In this document: positions 7,495-15,931 of the stretch, piece after piece
How positions within the stretch are numbered: the first letter of the stretch is position 1
How the letters are laid out: every line of letters begins with the position of its first letter
Assembly: GCA_017477465.1 (NCBI GenBank)
Contig: JAFUVU010000041.1
Span: 1 to 64,000, forward strand
Source: Bacteroidales bacterium
Lineage (GTDB): Bacteria > Bacteroidota > Bacteroidia > Bacteroidales > UBA932
Length of the DNA stretch: 64,000 nt
Direction: 5' to 3'
Made by a program: the position numbers and the translations under genes
Notes under the pieces: model-generated
Told to the model about the DNA's origin: nothing
The model's database searches: none
What the model saw: only the letters and a program-made list of their open reading frames with translations

Positions 7495-10113
7495 TTAAAT
7501 AACTTCTATTTCTGCAGAAGGAATCCAGCCCTGGCGGCCATCGGCAAGCTCTATGTTTGAGAAGCCGGACACGTTGTCCAGGATTTTAACGCGGGTGCCT
7601 TCGTGCAGGATGAAGAGGTCTTTGGCGCTTTCTGCCGACGGGGAGCTCTTAACGGAGGATACGGGGCGCATGACAATGGCCATGTCCTGACGGTCGGCCT
7701 CTTTTTGCTGCCTTTTTGCAAAATCCCAGCTCAGGGAGAACAGCAGGAGGCAGGCGATGGCGCCGAAGAATCCGGCCCTGCGCTGTCCGGAGGTGCGTCC
7801 CATCAGGAACAGCAGCACCAGCGCAACCGTGACCGCAAAGAACAGCAGCGAAAGCACGGCCCAGGTGTCGGAAGGCAGCAGGTAGCACATTTTCCGGCCC
7901 CACTGCTCGAAGAAAATCTCGGGGACCTCGTCTATCTTGTCCTGGGTCAGGGCCCTGGCATAGTCAAGATTGTAGCGGACATCGGCATCTGAAGGGTCCA
8001 GGCGAAGGGCGCGCTCGTACCAGAGGATGGAGGGCGCGATTTCACCATTCTTGAAGTAAGCGTTGCCAAGGTTGTAGTACAGTTCCCTGGACATGAGGCC
8101 GGTGGCGCGCACTCCTTCAAAGTCCTGCACGGCCTGGGCAAAGTCGCCCTGAGTGTAAGCTTCAACTCCGGCATTCCACAGCGAATCAGGGTAGGAAATG
8201 CTTTGAGCCTGAGCGGCGAAAGGAAGGCCGATAAGCAGCAAAACCGCCAGCACAGTGCTCTTCAGAGGTGTTTTTTTCATAGATGCGTCGATGGCGGTAA
8301 TCAGCGAAACCGCCTTTTCGTAATGAGCGTTCATCGCCTCGTGCCCGGCGTCGGGGGAGTAGCGGGCGAACTCGCAGGCGTCAAGAAGGTTAACAAATTC
8401 AGAGACAGTATCTTGAGGCACGCCGCCGGCAGTGAGCGATGCGGCGATGTTCTCCTTGTTCTGGCTTGCCATGTCCATGGACAGCTTGTCCCCGACAAAG
8501 CCGATGAGCGAGCGGTGCAGCTCCTCATAGAAGGCGGTGTAGAGGTTCTTCTGCAGGAATTCGCGCGCCTGGGCAAGGCGTTTGAGCGCTGCACGGGTAG
8601 CTTTGCGGCTGAGGGTGCCGGCGACATCGGCCCTTCTTGCGGCTGCTTTCCTAAGGCCAAGCCACAGGCCGATACCGGTAAGGAGCAGGCCGAGCAAGGT
8701 GAGCCAATACCCGCTTTTGCCGATGAGGAAGCCTTTGGGCGTGCTAAGCGATGTCTTGCTGCGGATGAAGCGGATGTCGTCGCCAAGATTCTTCACGCCT
8801 TTGCGGTCCACCGTCAGGGTTGAGCCGCCGCCGTCTGGCGTACTGGCAGTTGCCGATGCCGACCGAGCCACGATAAGCGGCAATATCGCCGACGCGGCAG
8901 TCTCGTACCTGCGCTGCTTCACGTCATAGTATCCATACTGCACAGGGCCGATGGAAAATTCTCCAGGCGAACGCGGAATAAACGGATATTCAAAGGTTTT
9001 GGACCCGGAGGTGCCGCTTTTGTCGGTGTTGACCGTGGTCTTTACGTCATATACTTCGAAGTCGGGCGGAAAGTTCACCTTCGGGGCTTCCACAAGCGCA
9101 ACGTTGCCCTTGCCGGACACCGTAAGGATAAGGGAAGCGGCGTCATGCGTTTTCAAGGAATCCTTGCTCAGGCGGGCCTTGATGCTGAATTCGCCCACTC
9201 CGCCGCCGAAGCTGGCGGGAGCGCCGGAAGGAAGGGGAGTGACGTGCAAGGTGCTGCCCTTGGTGGACACCCGCTGGCGCGTGGTGACATAGTCATTGCC
9301 GAAGAAATCGTCGAAGATCGAACCTGTCGAGCGGCGGCGCTGCGCGTTTACAAGGCACACGACTTCGGCCGGTTCTATTGTCTGGTCTCCGGCCTTCTGG
9401 GGGATGATTACCCAGCGGCGCAGGACTGCGCTGTTCCACATGTGCCCGTCAATCTGCTCGCGTTTGAACTCGATATTCGAGGGCGATTCCACTTCCTGGC
9501 TCCAGAAGCCTTTGAAGCTGGGGAATTTGGCATTCTCAAAGCCGACCAGATTAGTGCGCTGGTAGATTTTGAGAGTGGCGGTTACTGGCTCTCCTACTAC
9601 CACCGAGTTGCGGCTGAGGCTCAGGCGAAGAAAGATATCGTCGGCACCGCTTTGCACCTGGGCCTGGCTCATGGACTGGCCTGACGATCCCTGGTCTGGC
9701 TGCTGGGTGCTTCCCGACGAGCTGCCGGAGTCGCCGTCAACTACCTGTATGGTAACTGCTTTTGAGTGAATCTCATTGCCCTTCACCTTGGCCACTGCCG
9801 GCTGTATTGTGAAAGTACCGGTCTTTTTGGCCTGCAGGATGTAGGTGAACGATGTTTCCGACGAGCGGGTGGTTTTCCCGTTTATTATCTGGATGCTGGT
9901 CGAGGAACCTTTCTGCGGGCCCCAGACTACGTTGAAGTCGCTTCCTGCGTCCCACTGGAAGTCTGACGGGGAATGCTCCCCTTCCACTACGAACACTACG
10001 TTGAACCTTTCCTGCAGTTCAACTATGTTGTGCACCTCTACCCTTATGCTGCCCTGAGCCCATGCGGCGAGGGTGGCAAATATGGCTAATAAGCTGATTG
10101 TCAGTTTTTTCAT
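7495..10113 (-). CDS. BatD-BatE fusion protein (aerotolerance operon)
   Basis: This single reading frame of 872 residues joins two proteins that are normally separate in Bacteroides. Residues 1-611 are BatD: a signal peptide, large extracytoplasmic beta-rich oxygen-tolerance domains, a transmembrane helix (about 475-500) and a cytoplasmic helical tail. Residues 612-872 are BatE: an N-terminal segment that reads like a complete signal peptide (from MKKTPLKSTVLAVL), a TPR region (about 640-710), two transmembrane helices (about 735-790) and a C-terminal bacterial SH3 domain ending GRQGWIPSAEIEVI. There is no stop at the junction. A separate BatE could start at 8280. The topology works as a fusion, because the BatD tail is cytoplasmic and the BatE signal-like segment would cross the membrane again. 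The role of Bat proteins is linked to aerotolerance and envelope stress, but the mechanism is unknown. Confidence 0.85.
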   Translation of the reverse strand: MKKLTISLLAIFATLAAWAQGSIRVEVHNIVELQERFNVVFVVEGEHSPSDFQWDAGSDFNVVWGPQKGSSTSIQIINGKTTRSSETSFTYILQAKKTGTFTIQPAVAKVKGNEIHSKAVTIQVVDGDSGSSSGSTQQPDQGSSGQSMSQAQVQSGADDIFLRLSLSRNSVVVGEPVTATLKIYQRTNLVGFENAKFPSFKGFWSQEVESPSNIEFKREQIDGHMWNSAVLRRWVIIPQKAGDQTIEPAEVVCLVNAQRRRSTGSIFDDFFGNDYVTTRQRVSTKGSTLHVTPLPSGAPASFGGGVGEFSIKARLSKDSLKTHDAASLILTVSGKGNVALVEAPKVNFPPDFEVYDVKTTVNTDKSGTSGSKTFEYPFIPRSPGEFSIGPVQYGYYDVKQRRYETAASAILPLIVARSASATASTPDGGGSTLTVDRKGVKNLGDDIRFIRSKTSLSTPKGFLIGKSGYWLTLLGLLLTGIGLWLGLRKAAARRADVAGTLSRKATRAALKRLAQAREFLQKNLYTAFYEELHRSLIGFVGDKLSMDMASQNKENIAASLTAGGVPQDTVSEFVNLLDACEFARYSPDAGHEAMNAHYEKAVSLITAIDASMKKTPLKSTVLAVLLLIGLPFAAQAQSISYPDSLWNAGVEAYTQGDFAQAVQDFEGVRATGLMSRELYYNLGNAYFKNGEIAPSILWYERALRLDPSDADVRYNLDYARALTQDKIDEVPEIFFEQWGRKMCYLLPSDTWAVLSLLFFAVTVALVLLFLMGRTSGQRRAGFFGAIACLLLFSLSWDFAKRQQKEADRQDMAIVMRPVSSVKSSPSAESAKDLFILHEGTRVKILDNVSGFSNIELADGRQGWIPSAEIEVI

Positions 10114-10116
10114 ACA

Positions 10117-10854
10117 CTACCAATTCTTATCCTTCTGACGTGACTTCAGAGCGGCCGCCTTCTGGGCGTCAACCTTCTCCTGAGTTTGTTTTTCCTTTTC
10201 CTGGATGGCCTGGAGCAGCTGCTGGGCCTGCTGAGGACTCAGCTGAACCTGCTGTTCCTGTTTATCCTGCCGGTCTTGATTCTGGTCCTGGTTCTGCTGC
10301 TGGTCCTGCTGGTCTTTATTCTGATCTTTGTTTTGATCCTGGTTCTGCTGGTCCTGGTTCTGCTGCTGATCCTGGTTTTGATCTTGATTCTGGTCCTGGT
10401 TCTGATCCTGATTCTGCTGCTGTTGTTGCTGTTGCTCCATCAGCTTGTTGCGTGCGTAGATGTAGTTCTCCTTGGCGTCCACATCGGCAGGATTGCGTCG
10501 CAGGCTTTCCTTGAACATGTTCACCGCCGTCTGCCAGTCCTGGCGGGCTATGGCTACGTCGCCGGCGTTGAAGTAATAGTCTGAGGCGAAGGCCTCCTTA
10601 TCGGCAGTCATTTGCACGGATTCCAGTTGTTTGGCGGCCTCGTCGTAGTTTTCCTGCCTGTAGAGGTTGTTGGCAAGATTGTAGTGGGCGGCCACCGAGC
10701 TGGTGTCCTGCATCAGGGCTTTGCGGTAGCTGATATCGGCCGCCGCGTAATCCTTTTTCTTGAACTGGCGGTTGCCTTTGCGAAGGTCGGCCTTTTGACC
10801 GAAGGCTACGGCGGAAAAGCTTAGAGCCAGCAATATGCACACGAACTTTCTCAT
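10117..10854 (-). CDS. batC: BatC, TPR protein with Gln/Asn/Asp repeat tract
   Basis: BatC is a 245-residue secreted protein of the Bat operon. A signal peptide (1-19, ending AVAFGQ) is followed by three TPR-like units (about 22-140; for example AAHYNLANNLYRQENYDEAA). After them comes a long low-complexity tract (about 140-200) of QQQ, NQDQ and NKDQ repeats, then a Gln/Lys-rich helix (SPQQAQQLLQAIQEKEKQ). TPR units suggest a scaffold for BatA, BatB and BatD. The start overlaps the end of batB by 4 bp, and batD follows after 3 bp, so translation is probably coupled. The repeat tract may vary in length between strains. Confidence 0.9.
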   Translation of the reverse strand: MRKFVCILLALSFSAVAFGQKADLRKGNRQFKKKDYAAADISYRKALMQDTSSVAAHYNLANNLYRQENYDEAAKQLESVQMTADKEAFASDYYFNAGDVAIARQDWQTAVNMFKESLRRNPADVDAKENYIYARNKLMEQQQQQQQNQDQNQDQNQDQNQDQQQNQDQQNQDQNKDQNKDQQDQQQNQDQNQDRQDKQEQQVQLSPQQAQQLLQAIQEKEKQTQEKVDAQKAAALKSRQKDKNW

Positions 10855-11855
10855 ACTTCGAACAGTTTGCGGCGGGGTTTGCGCTCGCCGATGAGCATTT
10901 CAATAACAAGCAGCAGGAGGGCGATTCCGAAGAAGTACATGTACTGCTCGTCGTACTCTTCGAACACTACGGAGCCGAACTCCTCGTCTTCCATACGGCG
11001 GATGTCCTGGATGATGGGATTCAGGCCGAATTCTTCGCTCCCTGCATGTATGTAGGCGCCGCCGCCGGCACTTGCCACCTCGCGGAGGGTCTTCTCGTCA
11101 AGTTTTGTGACGACGATATTCCCTTCCTTGTCTTTCAACAGGCCTCCTTCCACGGGGATGGGCTGGCCTTCGGGGGAACCGACGCCGATGGTGTAAACTT
11201 TTATCCCGAGCTCGGCTGCCTGGCGGGCGGCTGCCACTGCGTCGTCCTCGTGGTTTTCGCCGTCGGAGATAACCACAATCACGCGGCTTTTCTCGCTTTG
11301 TGCGCTGAAGCTCTTGATACTAAGGCGTATAGCATCGCCGATTGCCGTGCCCTGAACAGGGATGGAACCGGTGTCAATGCTGCCAAGGAACATCTTGGCG
11401 CTCACATAGTCCGTAGTAACCGGAAGCTGAACGAAAGAAGTTCCGGCAAAGATTACCAGGCCGATGCGGTCTTCCTGCAGTTTGTCGGTAAGGCGTGAAA
11501 TTGAGAGTTTAGCCCTTTCCAGACGGTTAGGAGAGTAGTCCTGGGCCAGCATGGAGTTGGAAACGTCCAGCGCTACGATAATCTCGGCGCCTTTGGTGGT
11601 ACGTTCGGCCAGTTTTGCACCTGTGCGCGGCCGGGCAAGGCCGATGGCGAAAAAGGCGAAGGCCAGGCAGAAAAATATCGCCCTCACCCATCCTTTGGAA
11701 CGGGAGCGGGAGGGCATAAGCGCCTCTACCAGAGCAGGATCGCCCATTTTCTTCACCCGCTGTTTCCTGGCGTAGCGCATGATGGCATATCCCACCAGGA
11801 AAAGCGGAATCAGGAGCAGCAGGTACAGGTATTTGTAATCGGCAAAAAGTAACAT
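10851..11855 (-). CDS. batB: BatB, von Willebrand factor A domain membrane protein
   Basis: This 334-residue protein has transmembrane segments at the N-terminus (about 9-26 and 58-76) and near the C-terminus (about 308-325), and a VWA domain between (about 88-290). The metal-ion-dependent adhesion site DVSNS is present in IVALDVSNSMLAQD, and the later DGENHEDD motif fits the same fold. The VWA domain should face the periplasm and bind partners through the metal ion. It lies between batA and batC with a 4-bp overlap downstream. Confidence 0.92.
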   Translation of the reverse strand: MLLFADYKYLYLLLLIPLFLVGYAIMRYARKQRVKKMGDPALVEALMPSRSRSKGWVRAIFFCLAFAFFAIGLARPRTGAKLAERTTKGAEIIVALDVSNSMLAQDYSPNRLERAKLSISRLTDKLQEDRIGLVIFAGTSFVQLPVTTDYVSAKMFLGSIDTGSIPVQGTAIGDAIRLSIKSFSAQSEKSRVIVVISDGENHEDDAVAAARQAAELGIKVYTIGVGSPEGQPIPVEGGLLKDKEGNIVVTKLDEKTLREVASAGGGAYIHAGSEEFGLNPIIQDIRRMEDEEFGSVVFEEYDEQYMYFFGIALLLLVIEMLIGERKPRRKLFEV

Positions 11856-11858
11856 GGC

Positions 11859-12842
11859 TTACGGCATCCTCCTGAGCAGTGCGCTGATCAGGACCTCCAA
11901 AAGAAGGCATACAAGGGCTGCCAGCGCGTAATTCTTGAACAAATCTTTATAAACGGGGAAGGAATCCACCGACGTGCGCGTCTTCTCCATCTGGCCGATT
12001 TCGGCGTAGATCTCGGACAGTTTGGTGTTGTCCGTGGCGCGGAAATATCGGCCGCCGGTGCCGTCGGCTATGCCTTTCAGGAGAGTTTCGTCAATTTCTA
12101 CCGGGACGTTCTGGAGTTCTATGCCCCAAGGCGTCTGTACAGGGTAGGGGGCGGTTCCGTTTGCCCCGACGCCGATTGTGTAAACTCTTATCCCATAGGT
12201 TTTTGCAATCTCCGCCGCCATTTGCGGGTCAATCTCGCCCATATTGTTGACGCCGTCGGTGAGAAGTATTACTACGCGGCTCTTTGCATCGGAATCCTTC
12301 ATGCGTGCAACTGCCGTAGCAAGGCCGTTGCCGATGGCTGTACCGTCCTCGATAAGGTCGGTCTGCACATCTTTCATTAGGTTGATGAGGGTGGCGCGGT
12401 CGGTAGTCAGGGGGCACTGTGTGTAGCTTTCTCCGGCGAAAACCACTATGCCCATCCTGTCGCTCGGGCGGGAGGCGATGAACTCGATGGCAATGTCTTT
12501 TGCGGCGCTTAGCCTGTCGGGCTGGAAGTCCCGGGCCAGCATGGATGTGGATACGTCCATCGCAAAGATTATGTCAATGCCTTCGGTGTCAACTTTTTCC
12601 ACCTGCGAGGAGGACCGTGGACGGGCTATGCAGATAACCAGCAGCACCAGCGCCGCAGTGCGAAGCGCAAAGGGCAGATGCCTCACAATTTCAAGGGCCG
12701 ATCGGCCGCCTGCAGTCCAGGCGTCCAGTTTTGACACTCTCAGGTGCGCCCGGCGGCCTTTGAGTTCTATCCAGACATAGCGGGCGATAAGAAGCAGCGG
12801 AATGGCGAGGAGCCATAGAAGATGCGGATACTCGAAGAACAT
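11859..12842 (-). CDS. batA: BatA, von Willebrand factor A domain membrane protein
   Basis: BatA is a 327-residue paralogue of BatB. It has an N-terminal transmembrane helix, a second helix at about 58-72 (FALRTAALVLLVICIARPRSS), a VWA domain (about 88-285) with an intact metal site (FAMDVSTSM) and LLTDGVNNMGEID, and a C-terminal helix. BatA and BatB are thought to assemble into a membrane complex. The gene lies 3 bp before batB and 3 bp after the BatD-like gene in the operon. Confidence 0.93.
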   Translation of the reverse strand: MFFEYPHLLWLLAIPLLLIARYVWIELKGRRAHLRVSKLDAWTAGGRSALEIVRHLPFALRTAALVLLVICIARPRSSSQVEKVDTEGIDIIFAMDVSTSMLARDFQPDRLSAAKDIAIEFIASRPSDRMGIVVFAGESYTQCPLTTDRATLINLMKDVQTDLIEDGTAIGNGLATAVARMKDSDAKSRVVILLTDGVNNMGEIDPQMAAEIAKTYGIRVYTIGVGANGTAPYPVQTPWGIELQNVPVEIDETLLKGIADGTGGRYFRATDNTKLSEIYAEIGQMEKTRTSVDSFPVYKDLFKNYALAALVCLLLEVLISALLRRMP

Positions 12843-12845
12843 ACT

Positions 12846-13937
12846 CTACTCCTCCTCCTTTTCAGATGCCCGGTCGCTGCCGGGCATGACGCTGTCCCCA
12901 GATGCCCGATCGTTGTCGGGCATGACGCGATCGTTGTCGGGCATGACGTTGTCGTTGTCGGGCATGACGTGGGCGTCATTGCCGACTTGATCGGCAATCT
13001 CTTGCTGGTAAGTACTTGTTACAAAGCGCACTGCCTGCGGAAGCACCTTGGCGTTTTCCTGGTCCGGGGCGGTGTATTTCGCGAATTTTACAAAGTCGGC
13101 CCTTTCGAAGAGTGCTTTCATTTCCTGATACAGGTCTTCGGGGATGTCCGTGCCTTTGAGGTCCTGGAAGATTTCGGCCGTCGTCATTTCCATGGCGCCC
13201 ACTTCGTAGCGGGCGGCTATGTATTCGCGAAGGGCGTCGGTCACTCCTGAGTAGAAGGTCTTCTGCTGCTCGGGTTTCCAGAATTTTTCTCCTCGGTACT
13301 CGTCCAGTTTGCGAAGCGCCCTGATGTGGGCGGGCTCCTTGAGGAGGGCCTCCTCTTCACGCTGCTTGCGGCTGCGGTATTTCAGCCAGAGGATCAAGGC
13401 CGCGATTATCATGCCGATGAGGTAAACACCTATTATCCAAGGGAATAGCTCCTTGAAGGTGTAGGGAAATTTTACCTGAGGCTTGATGTCGTGTGCCTGG
13501 AACGATTCCATGTCTATCGGCAATTCCTTTACCTCAAGAGGTTCTGCCGCTTTGAATACGAGGGTGTCGGTGCCTACGAGGACCGGGATTTCGGGCAGCT
13601 GATATGTGCCGCCCATGAAGGCGGTAAGCAGCAGCGAGGCCTTGATATTATAGCGGGCGGGCTGCTCCTTGCGCTTGCTTATGCGCGTGCTGTCCAGCTG
13701 CCAGCTTCCCAGAATCTCCAGGGGAGCATCTTTTTCCAGCTGGAATTCCGGGAGCGAGACGGGGGTGCCTTCTTCCAGGTTTTCGAGCAGCACTCCGTAG
13801 CGGAACTGGTCGGCAATGAGTACCGAGTCCCTCTTCTGCTGCGGCTCCAGGAAGGCCTCTCCGGCTTCCTTGCGGATGCCCTGGGCGCCGGCAATCGTGG
13901 TTACCAGCAGGGCTGTTATGAGAGTTGTAAACTTCAT
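12846..13937 (-). CDS. BatD-like membrane protein of the Bat operon with repeat-derived tail
   Basis: This 363-residue protein occupies the place of the conserved unnamed gene between DUF58 and batA. It has a signal peptide (1-18), an extracytoplasmic domain resembling part of BatD (about 35-150), one transmembrane helix (about 167-185, IIGVYLIGMIIAALILWLKY) and a cytoplasmic helical domain (about 200-315) like the one after the BatD membrane helix. The last 40 residues are different: VMPDND heptapeptide repeats followed by acidic residues. They are encoded by GTTGTCGGGCATGACG repeats and look like an insertion rather than ancestral protein. The function is unknown. It probably associates with BatA and BatB. 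Confidence 0.82.
   Translation of the reverse strand: MKFTTLITALLVTTIAGAQGIRKEAGEAFLEPQQKRDSVLIADQFRYGVLLENLEEGTPVSLPEFQLEKDAPLEILGSWQLDSTRISKRKEQPARYNIKASLLLTAFMGGTYQLPEIPVLVGTDTLVFKAAEPLEVKELPIDMESFQAHDIKPQVKFPYTFKELFPWIIGVYLIGMIIAALILWLKYRSRKQREEEALLKEPAHIRALRKLDEYRGEKFWKPEQQKTFYSGVTDALREYIAARYEVGAMEMTTAEIFQDLKGTDIPEDLYQEMKALFERADFVKFAKYTAPDQENAKVLPQAVRFVTSTYQQEIADQVGNDAHVMPDNDNVMPDNDRVMPDNDRASGDSVMPGSDRASEKEEE
12871..12975. repeat. In-frame GTCATGCCCGG-type repeats at the end of the Bat-operon gene
   Basis: CGGGCATGAC recurs at 12881, 12917, 12938 and 12959 (spacings 36, 21 and 21). The repeats encode the VMPDND tail of the protein at 12846-13937. Related copies occur at 14823-14912, inside metG and inside the DUF3127 gene. 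Confidence 0.75.
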
Positions 13938-14818
13938 TATCTTCTATGGAATAGGGCCATGAGTGCGCGGACATAATCCTGATCCGTGGCTATGTCCACA
14001 TGGTCTATCTGGTATCTTAGGAGTATCTTGTCGGCCTCTTGCGTTGCTTTGAGGAACCACTGTGCGTATGCTTCGCGGACGCTACGTGAAGAGGTGTTTA
14101 TCCAGCGGGAAGCGCCTGATTCTGCGTCTTTTGCATTTACCAGGCCGATATTCGGGATCTCTTTTTCCCTGGGGTCGCTTACCCTGATGACAGACAGGTC
14201 GTGGCGGCCCGCCGCTACTTTGAGGGCGTCTTCGTAGCGCGGGGAAGCATCGGCATTTACGTCCAGCATGTCGCTTAGGAGGAAGGCCGTGCACTTTTTC
14301 TTGATGGCGCCGCGGAGGTAGCGAAGCGCTTCGCCTATGTCGGTTCCGTTATGCTGCGGCTCGTATTCCAGGATTTCGCGCACTATGCGCAGGAAGTGGG
14401 TCCTGCCTTTTGCCGGAGGGATGAACTTTTCCACCCTGTCGCTGAAGAGCATGCAGCCCACCTTGTCGTTGTTGAGGATGGCGCTGAAGGCCAGCGTGGC
14501 GGCGATTTCGGCCAATTGTTCACGCTTGGTCTTGATGCTGGTCCCGAAGAGACCGCTGCGCGAGATGTCCACCATTAGCACTACGGTGAGCTCGCGCTCC
14601 TCCTCGAACACTTTCACGTACGGTGCGCTCATGCGCGCCGTTACGTTCCAGTCCATGTTCCGCACGTCGTCCCCGTACTGATACTCACGCACTTCGCTGA
14701 AGGCCATGCCGCGTCCCTTGAATGCGGAATGGTATTCTCCGGCGAAGATCTGGTGGCTCAGCGCCTTTGTCCTGATCTCGATCTTGCGGACCTTTTTTAT
14801 TAATTCTTCGGGTGTCAT
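13937..14818 (-). CDS. DUF58 domain protein
   Basis: This 293-residue soluble protein belongs to the DUF58 family, which has a VWA-like fold and is nearly always encoded after moxR. The family signature is seen early (GRGMAFSEVREYQYGDDVRNMDWNVTAR, split here as GRGMAFSEVREYQYG then DDVRNMDWNVTAR). A metal-site-like VDISRS lies at about 110. It overlaps the downstream gene by one base and is separated from moxR by a 100-bp repeat. MoxR ATPases with VWA-fold partners act as chaperone-like systems, so a role in assembling or activating the Bat complex is inferred. Confidence 0.9.
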   Translation of the reverse strand: MTPEELIKKVRKIEIRTKALSHQIFAGEYHSAFKGRGMAFSEVREYQYGDDVRNMDWNVTARMSAPYVKVFEEERELTVVLMVDISRSGLFGTSIKTKREQLAEIAATLAFSAILNNDKVGCMLFSDRVEKFIPPAKGRTHFLRIVREILEYEPQHNGTDIGEALRYLRGAIKKKCTAFLLSDMLDVNADASPRYEDALKVAAGRHDLSVIRVSDPREKEIPNIGLVNAKDAESGASRWINTSSRSVREAYAQWFLKATQEADKILLRYQIDHVDIATDQDYVRALMALFHRR

Positions 14819-14822
14819 ACTG

Positions 14823-14912
14823 TGTCATGCCCGGCTGCCCGGGTTTGTTGTCGCACGTCATGCCCGGCTTGCCCGGGTTGCTGTCTCACGTCATGCCCGG
14901 CTTGACCGGGCA
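14823..14912. repeat. Three 33-bp units of a GTCATGCCCGGCTTG repeat
   Basis: GTCATGCCC starts at 14824, 14857 and 14890, an exact 33-bp period. Each unit has the dyad CCCGG...CCGGG. It fills the whole moxR-DUF58 gap and would form hairpins within the operon transcript. It is the same family as the in-frame insertions at 12871, 29796 and 33950. Confidence 0.8.
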
Positions 14913-14918
14913 TCTTGC

Positions 14919-15911
<993 letters not shown>

Positions 15912-15920
15912 ATATTTTAT

Positions 15921-15928
15921 TACATTTG
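15921..15928 (+). promoter_or_regulatory. -7 promoter box of truA
   Basis: TACATTTG fits TAnnTTTG and ends three bases before the truA ATG at 15932. A TTT sequence lies 20 bp upstream as a possible -33 box. The transcript would be leaderless or nearly so. Confidence 0.6.
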
Positions 15929-15931
15929 CAT

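Noticed and set aside
15926..15931. TTG start for truA
   Set aside because: It lies within the promoter box. MRYCLCLSYEG from the ATG at 15932 aligns with the family start.
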